Source of the DNA: Gigaspora margarita
Taxonomy: Eukaryota; Glomeromycota; Glomeromycetes; Diversisporales; Gigasporaceae
Direction: 5' to 3'
Length of the DNA stretch: 64,000 nt
NCBI GenBank assembly: GCA_009809945.1
Contig: WTPW01000201.1
Location: forward strand, 92,607 to 156,606
The position numbers were made by a program, and so were the translations under genes. The notes beneath the pieces are model-generated. The model saw only the letters and a list, made by a program, of their open reading frames with translations, searched no databases and had not been told where the DNA came from. Below, piece by piece: positions 1 to 12,170 of this stretch (the first letter of the stretch is position 1; each line of letters opens with the position of its first letter).

Positions 1-2029
1 ATTATATATTCCATCAGCATGTCCTATATCTCCAGATTTTTGATAATATATGAATGCCTTCATTATGTTTTTTTCAATTCCTATCCCATTTTCATAACAA
101 CGTCCAACATCATATATTCCATCAGCATGTTCTATATCTGCAGATTTTTGATAATATTCTAATGCTCTCTTTATGTCTTTTTCAACTCCTATTCCATTTT
201 CATAACAACGTCCAAGATTATATATTCCATCAGCATATTCTATATCAGCAGATTTTTGATAATATTTGAATGCCTTCTTTATATCTTTTTTAACGCCTAT
301 TCCATTTTCATAACAATGTCCAAGATTATATATTCCATCAGCATATCCTATATTTGCAGATTTTTGATAATATTCGAATATTCCTATTTCTTTTTCATAA
401 CAATGACCTTCTAAAATATTATTATTTAATCTTAACTTCTTACAAATATCATTGCATTCATGTTTTGCCAAAAAACATTTTTGAATCCCATTCTTTCCTA
501 AATTTGTTTTTCCAAATCTTAATAAATCGACACAGTGTATAGCTGGATCCGTTAACAAGAACTCATTATGGAGATCGACACCTTGTAAGTCATAAACTAC
601 CAAATATCCCTCAGTGTATTTATACGTGAAATGGGCAAACGCCTCGAGAACGGAATGAAATTCTGTAATTAGACCACTATTCGCGTTAAATTTTTTAAAT
701 TCTGTATTATCGATATATTCTTCTACAGAATAGTAAGTATTATCTGTCTTATCGAACAAGACTTTTACATCGATAAATGTAACTTTTTTATTAACATCAA
801 CCCGCTTTGCTTCTTTATTAAATACTGTTGAAAAAAAACCAGCAACATTGGAGATTTCCACTGATTCTAAATACCTTTCTATGGTACCTATTTTAATGTC
901 GTGATACTTTTTTATCACTAATTTATTAGCTCGTCCAAGACCTGTATCAAGTGCAAAATAAGCATATCGTTCAGCACTGACAGAGAATGGTTGTGGTGCA
1001 AGTTTAAAAGATATGTCTTGTTCAATCAAGCTTGAATGAATAAAATAATGTTCATCTTTAATTTCAGCCAGAGTTTTAGGTGGAATATAATGTAAAAGTT
1101 TTCCTGTTTTTTTCTGGATGAGTAGACCAATCAGGTTCGTGTGGATTGATTTGAAATTTTTTTCGTTGCAAAGAGTATATGCTTTTCGAGTTTCTTAAAG
1201 TTGTGGTGAGAGTAATTGAAGAAAAGATGGATGAAGAAGTAGCCTTACAAAATTTATCAACTAATACCTCAGGATTATATCCCGTAGTCATAAGGTCAAA
1301 TACAGGAAACTCTCCAATTATTTCACTAAATACATTAAGCATAACATCAGTAGAAGCATTAATTTTTCCAAAGTAATATAAAATCTTTTTCAATTGCATT
1401 TTCTTTAACACCCTTTCTGCAGTTAGACCATTCGGGTCACCATCTGGATAATAGTCAAATAAGCCGGTATTAAAACGACGACCATGTGGTGGCGCATCAC
1501 CGATATGAATAAGAATACGAGTGGCATGGCTCCATGTCATCTCAGTTATCGCAGCATTAAGACCACCTAAGACATCTTCTGGCTCATCATTATTACTTAT
1601 AGCCGTCACTTTATTGGTTATATACGTTTTAAATTTCTCGAGAGAGTTAGTAAAATCAAAAATTTGTAAACGATCACTACGATTAAAGTGATCACGATAG
1701 CCACAAAAACCGACCCGGAATTTGATATTTGAATTATTGCTGTTTACGTAACCAGCCACTTTTAATATATGTTCTTTCGCTGCTTCTATATAAGGAGACA
1801 TAGAGCCTGTACAGTCCAGAACGAAGCAAAGATCAAAGTTCATTGAATCTTCAATATTAATGATTGCCTTTGACACATCATTTTCTCTGTTTTTTCGTAA
1901 ATATGAAACTCTGTCTGTTAATGTTGATATATTACTAATTTGACCTGCTTCTTCTTCGTAACGCCTAAGACGTTCTTCTAAGAGGTTTATATTGTTTGCA
2001 CTACAATTGTTTCCTATTTTTTGATTCAT
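1..2029 (-). CDS. VWA / alpha-kinase / Sel1-repeat protein, frameshifted and cut by the window edge
   Basis: Read from an ATG at 2029. Residues about 64-250 form a von Willebrand A domain with a MIDAS-like motif DCTGSMS (about 72-78) and a GDAPPHG strand end near 178. This frame stops at 1076. The next frame runs open from about 1112 to position 1 and encodes an alpha-kinase (MHCK/EF2K) domain: PPKTLAEIKD, a candidate nucleotide-binding lysine in LVIKKY, YDLQGV, LLTDPAIHC, RFGKTNLG and the CN-IC pair in HECNDICKKL. At least four 36-residue Sel1 repeats follow, the first shortened. Skipping one base in an A7 run (T7 at 1107-1113 on the plus strand) joins the frames exactly. VWA plus alpha-kinase is known from the Dictyostelium vwkA family; the Sel1 tail is less usual. 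Likely a cytosolic Ser/Thr kinase. It is either a pseudogene or carries an assembly indel. The 3' end lies outside the window. Confidence 0.85.
1107..1113 (-). other. Frame lesion in an A7 homopolymer
   Basis: Seven A (minus strand) separate the VWA frame from the alpha-kinase frame. Six would give one continuous reading frame. Homopolymer length makes a sequencing or assembly indel plausible, but a true mutation is not excluded. Confidence 0.75.
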
Positions 2030-2454
2030 TTTTTTTTTTATAAATATCGACGGTTCAAAACAATTTGTGTGTAAAGTAGAAGAGTTCTGATCTTATGGTC
2101 CGGAGTGTAGAGGACCTACAGAGAAATTATTTCCACTGTTGTGAAACCACAATTGTGGAAATGAATCCGAAATGAATCCACAATTTATGTATTTTAACAT
2201 ACCTTTGCATACAAGTAAAATTACAATATCAGGCGTAACACGGAATAAACGCAAAAAAAAAAAAAAAAAAGCAATGCAAAAAATCGCCTATCAACTCAAT
2301 ATTTTGCCTATAAAACAAACATTTTTCTGATATTATTACATATACGATAGCGTTAGAAGCTCTCTTATCATATTTTCTTCTATACCAACTAATTTGCTAT
2401 AGTAAAATAATTACGATTTACCCTTCACATCTTTATATACCAGCGTGCCAATTA
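2030..2454. other. Upstream region of the alpha-kinase gene
   Basis: AT-rich non-coding DNA. A TATTTATAA-like stretch (minus strand) lies only about 10-18 bases before the ATG, and an A-run spans about 2254-2270. A short imperfect palindrome built on CCACAATTGTGG lies near 2132-2165. No other feature seen. Confidence 0.4.
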
Positions 2455-2624
2455 CAGTCACATTCCTCTATAATCATCCCCTATTTAATCAAATTCTATA
2501 TAATCACTTTGAATTTTGAAAAAGTTCATTAATAAACTTATAAAAAATACTTCTATATTAAGCGCATCATAATAAAAATTTTTATTTTTTGCAGAAAACA
2601 AAACGATTATAGAGAATACGACTG
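2455..2624. mobile_element. Small MITE with CAGTC termini and TA target duplication
   Basis: 170 bp, no coding capacity. The left end CAGTCACATTCCTCTATAAT is matched by the inverted right end CAGTCGTATTCTCTATAATC, and TA flanks both ends. The ends resemble those of the 19915-22067 element, so both may be moved by the same Tc1/mariner-like transposase. Confidence 0.6.
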
Positions 2625-2820
2625 TACATGGTAATTAATTTTATAATATAATGTAAAGTTGTAAACGATACAACACACATTTATTCAACATGGCGTCAAT
2701 CATATGGTCCTTAAAAAACAATTTTGATGACTGCATTAAAGGATTTCATTCTATAAATATCCGAAAAATTATTATACTTATGCAATTTTTAAGAATGGCT
2801 AACTCATTATCGGTGATTTC

Positions 2821-3036
2821 AGGCTTGAATTACGGTGCTTTTCAAATTACTGTGATTAGTGATTTTCATACATCTCACCGGAAATCAGAAATTAGAAAAA
2901 ATGCCAATATTTGATTGGTTAGAAATAATTTTTAACCAATCATGTATTGGCATTTTTTTCTAGATTTCTGATTTCCGTGTGATGTATGAATATCACTGAT
3001 CACAATAATTTGAAAAGCGCTGTAATACTCAAGCCT
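2821..3036. mobile_element. Foldback MITE with about 100-bp arms
   Basis: The two halves are imperfect inverted copies of each other over almost their whole length, meeting near 2930. The termini are AGGCTTGA and TCAAGCCT. A short reading frame across the left arm is incidental. No clear target duplication was identified. Confidence 0.7.
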
Positions 3037-3362
3037 TAAAATTCATTTAAAAATCAAAATTATTGAAAACGAATCTTAAATGTTGCAGCAACAAAAATCT
3101 AATTTATAAAAGAATTGGACATCCATCATCATGTAAAGTAAATCGAAAACGAATAGTAAGCCTATAATGCCGATGTCTAAAAAACAAACAAACCTTCTTT
3201 GATAATTTTGTGTTTAAATGAATGCCTGAATTGTAGCATTCGATTAGATAAAATTCATTGAATACAATTTGCTGTTCTCAAATTACAGAAAAATTATAAT
3301 TTACTAGTTCAATCGTTGCTGATTTTGGCAAAACTACGTTGCGCAGCTACCTTATCTTGGTG

Positions 3363-4020
3363 TCGTATCATTGGGGTATTCGGTCAACAATGTTTGACAA
3401 AACTATATGAGGTACCATATAAAAATTAATTATTAAAGATTTTTTTGAATTTAATGATCAGGATAGTGATCAAGATAGTTACTGGGGTTATTTATCACTT
3501 TTTATATATAATTTAATAGTAAAGAATGACTTGTATGTTTTTAGATGTCTAGAGCGAATAGCATTATTTTTCTTAATTATTTTAGCATAAATCGATTCTT
3601 AAACATCTTTATAACAAAGTTACGTTGAAAATTTTGTATTCTGGTATTAAATTTTTTGCCCACAATGAAAATACTCTTTTACAATAGTTTACAACATGAA
3701 ACAGAGTTTTTGTAGAGTCAACTTGAAATTTAAATATTAATGTTAAAAAAGTTTCAACGTAACTTTGTTATAAAGGTGTTTAAGAATCGAATTATGCTAA
3801 AATAATTAAGAAAAATAATGCTATTCGCTCTAGACATCTAAAAACATACAAGTCATTCTTTACTATGAAATTATATATAAAAAGTGATAAATAACCCCAG
3901 TAACTATCTTGATCACTATCCTGATCATTAAATTCAAAAAAAATCTTTAATAATTAATTTTTATATGGTACCGCATATAGTTTTGTCAAACATTGTTGAC
4001 CGAACACCCCATCGTATCAT
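3363..4020. mobile_element. Mutator-type (MULE) non-autonomous element with 9-bp target duplication
   Basis: The element proper is 3372-4011 (640 bp). It has near-identical inverted arms of about 270 bp beginning TGGGGTATTCGG, around a spacer of about 120 bp. It is flanked by perfect 9-bp direct repeats TCGTATCAT at 3363-3371 and 4012-4020. Long inverted ends plus a 9-bp duplication are the hallmark of Mutator-like elements. There is no coding sequence. Confidence 0.8.
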
Positions 4021-4477
4021 GTATGTAGTAATAGTACACGCTCTTTAGAATGCGTTGAACTAGTAACATTGGAGGTTTATAAACCTAAACTGATGGTCAC
4101 ACGAGCACTTTGACTTTTCCATATCACACTAAAGATTTATCACGTTGGGATTTATATTATGTTAACTATCGTTGGGTTTAACCAGCGTTAAGATAATTTG
4201 GCCCATTTTCTAGTAGCGATAAAAAATATATTAAAACATACTGGTAGTTTAATTGGCTCTAAAGTTTGTCTACTAATTATAATTTTTTGCAACATTTTAA
4301 CAAAGTAATTTTTATGTTTGATTTCTTTAATGAATAGAAGTTACCATTGTAACTTATAAATAATTAATTTGTACAGTGTGAAAGGGTAGATTGTTGAATT
4401 TTTCCGTTGTGATAGGCAAATTGTGATTATCGGGTAGTGTAACGGTTGAATTGGGAGAGCGATAAAACAGTAGCATG

Positions 4478-4769
4478 TATGAAATGTGTGCCAGGTTAGT
4501 GCCAGACTACCAATCAGATTTCAAGATCAGGGGTAACGTTACACGAACAGAAAAATTCAAAACAAAGGCTCGTCTTGACAAAAGATCAAAAATTAGCATA
4601 AAAAATCGCCTCCCGTGCTTTAATTAAAAGTTTTCCTTGAACGATTTTACTATATATCTTGCTAACATTTGACCTTAATACAAATGCTAACCTTAACATT
4701 AATGAATTTTAAGAATTTTGCACATTTCGATGTGCGATCGGCAACATGCATAACCTGGCACACATTTCG
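4478..4769. mobile_element. Short inverted-repeat element with GAAATGTGTGCCAGGTTA ends
   Basis: The motif at 4479-4497 recurs inverted at about 4750-4768, enclosing about 290 bp of non-coding DNA. No convincing target duplication, so class is unknown. Confidence 0.5.
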
Positions 4770-4809
4770 CTTTATTGAAGTCGAGGGGTTTATATACATT
4801 TTGAATCAT

Positions 4810-4909
4810 TACAGCGTTATTCGCTGAATTTACCGCGATATCGCGACCATTACAGCGATTTCGCTGTATCTACCGCGACTTCGCTGAATTTACCGCGAAT
4901 TCGCGGTAC
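4810..4909. repeat. Five-unit tandem array of 20-bp hairpin units
   Basis: Five units with an exact period of 20 bp. Each carries a small GC-rich inverted repeat, for example ACAGCGATTTCGCTGT and ACCGCGAATTCGCGGT. Units alternate between CAGCG and CCGCG stems. The GC content contrasts sharply with the AT-rich surroundings. Confidence 0.75.
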
Positions 4910-5389
4910 ATCTGGTTTTCCCTAACTCCTAAGCCACTAAGCCACGTAATAATTTCTATTTTATAACTAATTAAAGTACATCGTTTGGGGAAGAATTAAT
5001 AATATACATAACAACGGGGTTTGATGTATAGAATAAAATAGAACAATAAAGAAGAAATAAAAATTGATAATAAAAAAATTTAATAATAATAAAAAAAAAC
5101 GTTAACGAATTTAATCGTTACAGTAGTACAAATTCCTGAAATTCCCGGAATTCCTGGCATTCGGGTAATTCTTGATATTCGAGGAATGACAGGAATAATA
5201 GGAATTACGAAAGTTCAAAGAATAATTAGAATAACAAGAATAACTAGAATTCCAAGAATTCCATTATATGTAATTAAAAGTATATAAGCGACCAAAGCTC
5301 ACTTTCAATAATGAGCAATTCAGTAACGATTAAATAAAATCCTCATTCATAAGTGTTTTGCCATAATAATTACCCCCCCCCCCCGATAT
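4910..5389. repeat. Degenerate GGAATTCC-type repeats and a poly-C run
   Basis: No gene seen. About 5137-5270 holds many variants of short GGAAT/ATTCC words, giving a palindromic minisatellite-like patch. A run of 12 C lies at 5373-5384. Confidence 0.5.
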
Positions 5390-5730
5390 ATAAAATTCGT
5401 TTAAGAATTAGTGGTCATTCCCATGACCTCTAATTAGAGCTTCGCGACATAATCTAGAGCTCTATTTGTCCTAGTAACTCGGACCAAGTCTTCCACGCCT
5501 CTTTCATAGTGCCACGTGTGTGGCGATCATGTAAGAGATTAAATAGTATGTAGGGATATAAATAAGAACTTTAGTACGATAATAAAAGGTCGAGAGAGAA
5601 ACTTATATACATACTGTAATCAAGAACCTTGTATTAAGAACTTTTGTGCAAAGCGCATATTGATTAAAGTATCGAGATAGATTTCGGTGTAGTTAACCCT
5701 ATATCGCTTAACCCCGTGACACATAGCCTA
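5390..5730 (+). mobile_element. Possible solo LTR or LTR fragment
   Basis: Non-coding but structured like a Ty3/gypsy LTR: a TATA-like GGATATAAATAAG near 5554, AATAAAAGG near 5581, and a 3' end reading AACCCCGTGACA near 5710-5721. The 5' boundary and a target duplication could not be fixed. No internal retrotransposon genes adjoin it, so it may be something else. Confidence 0.35.
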
Positions 5731-6231
5731 TCGCTATAGGGTTTAGTGTGGTATTTGTGGTAGTTTTAATGTAGTTAGTGTAGAAGTGTGGACATATATG
5801 TGGCGATGCTACTTCAACTACATTACTGCTGTAATACTACCATCACAACCCGTTGTAGTAAGAATGATGTATTGTCGTGAGCCGTAATAAATTTCGTAGG
5901 TTGTATGCTTGCCATATTAATGAAAAAAATATATACAGATAACTTTGTATATCTGATATGGCTGGAAATTAAAAATTATATAAATAGTTTAAAAAATAAA
6001 ATTTGTATAAAAAACCGGCTTAATTTTGGTCTTGTGTCATATCACCAAGGCCATCTATTATGTAATAAATCAGAGTTACAGTCTTTTATAACATAATTTA
6101 TACTACTGTAGCTGTGTCTTACGTCAATACTAAAAAAAGTTGCAATTTCACTACATTGTGTCGTAACTAATTCCTCACACCATTATATTAGTATTAGTGA
6201 GACCCCTATATTACGATACCCGCATTTACAA
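5731..6231. other. Intergenic, nothing recognised
   Basis: AT-rich sequence with a few TGTAGT-type words near 5770-5870. A 63-codon open frame at 5905-6096 shows no family features and is taken as chance. Confidence 0.4.
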
Positions 6232-6310
6232 CAGTCAGACCTTTCTAAGTCTCTAAATACACTTTCTTATTTTCTCTAAATGCACGTGTGCATTTAGAGA
6301 GGTCTGACTG
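6232..6310. mobile_element. Tiny inverted-repeat MITE, CAGTCAGACC ends
   Basis: 79 bp. CAGTCAGACCTTTCTAA at the left is mirrored by TTAGAGAGGTCTGACTG at the right. Similar ends occur at 16447. TA follows the right end only. Confidence 0.5.
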
Positions 6311-6605
6311 TATAAATTATATAATTTTTTAATTTCGTCAAAAAAATTTATTGTTCTTTAATTATGATTGATTATTAATTTTCCATATAATGCACATAGT
6401 GTTTACTTTTACGTGTTAATTTATTTAAATATTTATCAAAAATTGACTTTAATAATAAAAAAAAAAGAAAACAGAATACATAAAGTTTAAAAACATAAAA
6501 ATAAAAAAAAATTGTTCAAACAATATTTTTATCTTTAATGTAACCAATTTATTACAATATTTTAAAAAAAAATGTTCATTTAAAAAAATTCATTTAACCA
6601 TTAAT

Positions 6606-7532
6606 TCATTCTTCAGAACGCCATGTACGCATATCATGATGATTTTCAGAATCAATGACTTTTGCTTTCTGTAAAAATAGAGACGACTCATATTCTTGTA
6701 GTGATAAATGATTAACTGATTTAAACTTAAAAATATCAGAAAAAATATTAAAACAATTAACACTGTATAATTAAAAAATAAAAACGATACACACCATATT
6801 TTTTCAGCCCTTTACCAAAATTTTTAAATGCTAGAATCGCAAATATAAAAGTTGCCTGAAATGTAATATTGAAAATTAATAATTAAATGAATTAAAAAAA
6901 ATATATATATATATCAAAATAATATAAATAAAGAAACCTACTATTGTAACTATTAAAAAAATTACAGCTAAAAAATAATACATTTACAAAATAGGTGTAA
7001 ATAAGTGACTTAATTACAATAATAAAGATATAAATAAAAATTGTAATTTATAAGAAAAACTTACTAAATAATATCCAAAAAATCCATCCTATAGCAGCAG
7101 CAGAACTTCCGTGGGCCACAAGTAAATAAAACAAATCTATAACTAACAAACCCCAAAAAATCATAAATGATAACATTCCACTTTTTAATTCTTCAACTAA
7201 CTATTTTATAAAAAGAATAAAAAGGTTAAATATTATGATAAAAATAAAAAATAAACAAAAAAATAAAAAATATGTTACCGCAAAAAAGGCTATTGACGCA
7301 AATATAAATGAAAATATTAGCATTAAGAAATGAGTAAGAAATAAATATTTGGTGACTGTCGCAGAATTTCTAATAAGAGGGAAAATTGCACCGAGTGATA
7401 AAAAACAATAAGAAAATATGAACAACAAGTTGACTTTTAATAATGCTTTAAAGATCATCCTTGTCCTATATGCAGCTATATAAAAATTTAAGATGAATAG
7501 TTTGTAAATGAATAGATACAGTAAATAATAAT

Positions 7533-7570
<38 letters not shown>

Positions 7571-8588
7571 TAGAAGCTTACAATTAAGAGCATCCTCACT
7601 TAAGTTTGTTGCATATTCTATTAAGCCAAACATTTTGTAAAAGAAATAAGTCAAAGCTGCCACAAAAGCAGTAAATACAAAGGCCATAGCAAGATGTGGA
7701 ACTTCAATTCCCGTAAAGGATGAATAAAGATAAGTAGGATCGAGTTTTGTACAGGTCTGTTGTAATCCTGTTATCAATGCATTAGAATCTTGAGCTTGAA
7801 ACTAGGAATGTAGAAATATAAAAATTAGAGAGATGTTTCAGGTAATAATAATTAACATAGTAGATAAAAAAGAAATAATCACAATTGCAAATATCCCAAT
7901 CATAAAATTCAAAATGGTCGCAACTAAAATACATATTGTGTTTCGATATATAATCTATAATGTAAATAAGTAAACGCGTATAAGAATATATAAAAATTAT
8001 AAAAATTCAAAATTAAATATTTTGAAACAATTTAAATAAAATTATACCAACCGAATCAATGATAAAAGATAGTTGAAATGCATGAAAGATTAAGAAAATA
8101 GCATTTTCCGAATAGGGTAAGCTTAGTGGAGTAAGCATATCATTAAGATAGCAAGTTGAATTAGCTCTGCTTAATTGTAAGTTAGGTACTACATATTCTG
8201 CTAAACTTATATGCTGGACCAAAATTTTTAATTGTAGACTTTCTAGTACGAGGAACTGTATTACAGCCAGCGACGCGAATATGGTTGTAACTCTCGTTGA
8301 TTTGATCGCTTTCCACTATATATGTATTTAAATTAAAAAATTATTATTAATGAATATAAACTTAAAATATACTTAAAAATTTCTTAAATAATATTTTGAA
8401 AATATTTAGCAGTATCAAGTATCAGGGATGTAAAATTATTAAAGAATACAAAATATATAGTACAGTAGTAAATATATTTTTCATTTACAAAAAAAAAAAA
8501 AGAGATCATAAACATGCAATGTGTAATAGTTATGGAGCAAATAAGTAAGAATATAAAATACCTTCTTTTTAAGATTTGTAAAAGACAT
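6606..8588 (-). CDS. Multi-pass membrane protein, nine exons
   Basis: Assembled by eye from nine exons: 8588-8562, 8315-8052, 7954-7883, 7801-7582, 7475-7279, 7200-7065, 6967-6942, 6855-6795, 6715-6606. All junction phases agree, giving 1113 nt and about 370 residues. The start reads MSFTNLKKK and the end MRTWRSEE. About eight hydrophobic segments of 17-22 residues suggest a polytopic membrane protein with a short charged C-terminal tail. A loop before the third or fourth segment holds CYLND and a later loop QQTCTKLD, so paired cysteines are possible. Every intron starts GT and ends AG; the donor of intron 2 (GTTGGT) is unusual, and an alternative GTATAA site four bases on would break the frame. 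Family not recognised; a receptor-like or fungus-specific role is possible but not shown. Confidence 0.75.
7533..7568. repeat. (TAA)n microsatellite in an intron
   Basis: About a dozen ATA/TAA units just inside intron 4 of the membrane protein gene. On the minus strand it reads as poly-Leu/Tyr if the intron is translated, which creates false open frames here. Confidence 0.85.
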
Positions 8589-11280
8589 TATCAATAAAAC
8601 TTTTTTTTTATTTCGAAAAAAAGAACAAACTTAACAAAAAAAAAATTGCAAAAGTTTTAGCACGGGTTTGAGAATTTTAGATAAAATTGGGCGTACATAT
8701 ACGCCAAAAAATTTCAGGTTAATGAAGAAGTCCTAAAAGGAAACAATCTTCAAAATTTGACAGAAACAGGATTTTATAGATAAATTTAACGTTACGGATA
8801 TTAACAAAACTTGATAAATACTTGACAACATATAAAGTGCTTGGCAACATAATAAATTATCACGTATACATATGTTATGATAATTAACACTGATAAGCTG
8901 TATAAACTTGATCAAAATTTGTATTTAAAGTTTTTGATCAACAACCTAAAAGTATATAAATTTATGTCAATCCTTCTATAATCATTTCTAGTAAAGTCAA
9001 CAAATACGTTAATATCTAGTATTTAACCAAGTGATAGCAGAGACAGCTACTAAATGAATAAATTACATCAATATGATCAGAGTTATTGATTTAAATTTTA
9101 AAGCACAGCCCAATTTAAATATAGTTATAGTTATAGTTACGATGCATTATAATAGTGATCGAATTACAAACATAATCTTGGTTATTTTATATTGATATGG
9201 ATTATATCATATATATCAGATATGCACCTTCAGCTCCGCTCAGCAATTTTAGTCAAATTTAGAAATTTAAGGGGCTAGATATTTTTTTTTATAAACATAT
9301 GTATGTATTAGTATATAGCTAAGAATATCGATATTTTTAACCATTTACAACACTCGCTATTTATAACGCTAATCGATCCAAATTTCCTAAAGCTAATGAC
9401 GGATACAGTTAGTTTACGAATAAATATATGAATAAGTATTAGAATGTTTTGTATAAATAAATGACAAACGAAAAAGGCAAAACTTTTTCTAGCTATAAAT
9501 AGAAAATTTTAAGTATTTGGCTGTATTTTATACCAGAAATATAAGGCTAGAAGTTGTATCGATTATTTTTATATAGATTATTTTAGTATGTTTTCATTTA
9601 TTACAGTGTTAGCTTTTGACAATTTTGTAAATTCATTTTTTCTTAACCAGAATCGTCATGTTGATCGCTTGTCAATCGACTCAATCGACTGATTGATTAT
9701 TAATAGATATTCTCACACTACACTACACACTAATGGACTAATGGAAGTGTATGACAATGATCAGCTGTTTATTACCCATTACGTAATGTCTGATACACAT
9801 TATGAACCTGTGATATGTAGGTTGTTTGATATACCACAATGAGTTCTTTCGTGTAACGCTAAGCAAATATTTGCGATTTTGGTGCTTAGGCGTTTCATTA
9901 TTTAGACCAAGGCGGATAATTATCTTCTTGTCCTTCTACTTATTTCACTTGATTGTAACATATATTAATCCCTTTTAACTTTTTCTATAGGATTTTAGTC
10001 TCGATCAACAATACAAGATTGAATTTCAGCTTTTACGATGATCATGCGATTTGAGGAACCAACTTCAAAAAGTTCCTCTAGTGCATGATACATAGTCAAT
10101 AATGTAACTAATTTACTACGTATTTGGTTATTTATAAACTTTTAAGGTCACGAGGTGTTTTTTTTTTAATAGTATGTTTTGTACTCTAAGGTCAAGAATC
10201 AATTACAACTGTTGCAAATATCGTGAATCACAACTATCTAAGTTTTGATGATATATCATGATCTGCTAATTTTAGATTAGATGAAAATAAAAATAATAAA
10301 TTAGTTACTAAGCAAAAGACGAAAAAAAAAAAAAAAAAAACAACAATAGCGAAAATCTGATGAAACAATGAAACCGTAACGAGAAAATACAAAATTCAAA
10401 ATATGAATTTAAAAAAATTTGATGGTCAATAGCGTTAGTTTGCGAAGAATGTCGTGATAGGAATGCATAATGATCAACATTTTACATTTAATGACAAATG
10501 ACAAAGAAATATCATCTTAGAAATTGAAAATCACAATTCTTTCCAAAATGAACAAATAAAAATTATTTTAAAAAAAGTTGAAGGAAACCATCCCTACATA
10601 AGAAACGTAATCGTACTGATAATGCCAAGATATCAAAAAAAAATTTATACAATAACATGCGATAACCACAAAATACACAAGCGTATCATCTAAAACATAG
10701 ATTATTAAACCGTATGTAAATTAAAATTATATATGTTCCATCTTGAACTATACCATAATCGGAAAAAAGAGATAACCATAATACTTTCTAAAACAGGAAA
10801 AAATATAACACGCCAAAAAGTTGAACGGAACCATCCCTCACATTTCATGTGATCGTACTGGTATAAGGAAACTGCAATCATTCTTGACACGTAATAGGTG
10901 CGATGTGTATATATATTTAATTATAGTTTAATTTAATTTTTAACTTATAATAATATCGATACGAGCATTAAAAAGGATCGAGAAGATTCAGTACATCCGA
11001 TAGGGAATAAAGTCAATATTGTTCAATATTTGATGATTCAAAGTTGTAAATTCCCAATATAATGCATAATTAAGTTTCGTCTATGCTTTAAAAATTAATT
11101 AACAGTATTTATAATTGTATTTATGAACATTATATGTTATATTTTATTTATAATTTATTTGAAAATTATATAACAGATAATATTTACATATAAAATATAT
11201 AAATTTAATATAACATTTTAGGAATTTATAATGGCGATGCATCGTTACCCCTAATCAATCAATCAATTAGAATGCAGAAA
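8589..11280. other. Long intergenic stretch
   Basis: AT-rich, no convincing gene. A degenerate direct repeat pair lies at about 10574-10625 and 10813-10868 (shared words AAAGTTGA, CCATCCCT and GATCGTACTG or a one-base variant). Poly-A runs occur near 8490 and 10321. Open frames at 8733-8915 and 10705-10890 (-) have no support. Confidence 0.45.
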
Positions 11281-11345
11281 GTGAAATCGAAGTAGCAATC
11301 TGGGCCATCTCCCCTGACCTATCGGCCAGGCCGGCGGGCGGGTAA
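11281..11345. other. GC-rich island, possible transposon remnant
   Basis: About 60 bp dense in GGCC/GGCGGG words within AT-rich DNA. The style matches the GC-rich ends of the TAGTGATACGGG hAT-type family seen elsewhere in the window, but the diagnostic terminus is absent. Confidence 0.3.
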
Positions 11346-12170
11346 CCCGATTAATCTTTTTAACAAAATAAAATTTGGTATAATCTATTTTATAGAAAGC
11401 GATAGTAAAGTGTTACTATCAATTATTGTTAATGAGTCTTAAATTATTTAATTATTAGGAAGGGAAGTTGATCTAATCCAATTACGAACAATTTATATAA
11501 TAAATATTACTTATATTCACATTTGATATTACGATCAATTCGTTATAAGTTTTGTTTTTATATCAAGCTTATCTTGCTTATTCAAGCATTTATTCCCGAA
11601 TTATCCCAGTTTATCCACATGTCCCCAAAATTTTATACGTATTATGATTTAAATGCACTTAACATAAAAACCGGTTCGCAGTAACTTTTATTTGTAGTAC
11701 ATCGTATCACTATAAATTCTAACGTTAATTATACTCTAATTAATTAAAATAAATTTTTATTGTTAGTATAAATCAGCAAACTGATCAAGAGTGACACATG
11801 GATATAAATTTGCCTGGGAACTTGTTAAAAAATATTAAAAATGACGAATCACAGGACTCAAAATTTCCAACAAAGGTGGTTAAGAGTAAAATAATCATGC
11901 GATGAATGTGAAAAGAACTTTCATTAAAAGCATAAATTTGTTTAACTCATTTTCATACACCAAATTGCCATGAATTTCAGGTTAAAAAAAAATACCACAA
12001 TGTTGTTGCGGTGAATAAATATTTTATGTATAAATGAAATAGAAAATAATTATTGAAAAGCAAAGCTTAATTTAGTAGAGAAAAAAAATTGATGTTGGCT
12101 AAGGGTCATGAGTGATGCGAGTCTTAGGTTGTATTTAGATATAGTTCGTAAATCTATTAAATGTCTCGGC

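Noticed and set aside
2690-2914. 74-codon plus-strand frame
   Set aside because: It runs into the arm of a foldback MITE and has no domain.
7201-7599. 132-codon minus-strand frame with poly-Tyr/Leu
   Set aside because: It reads through an intron microsatellite; exon 5 of the membrane protein explains only its middle part.
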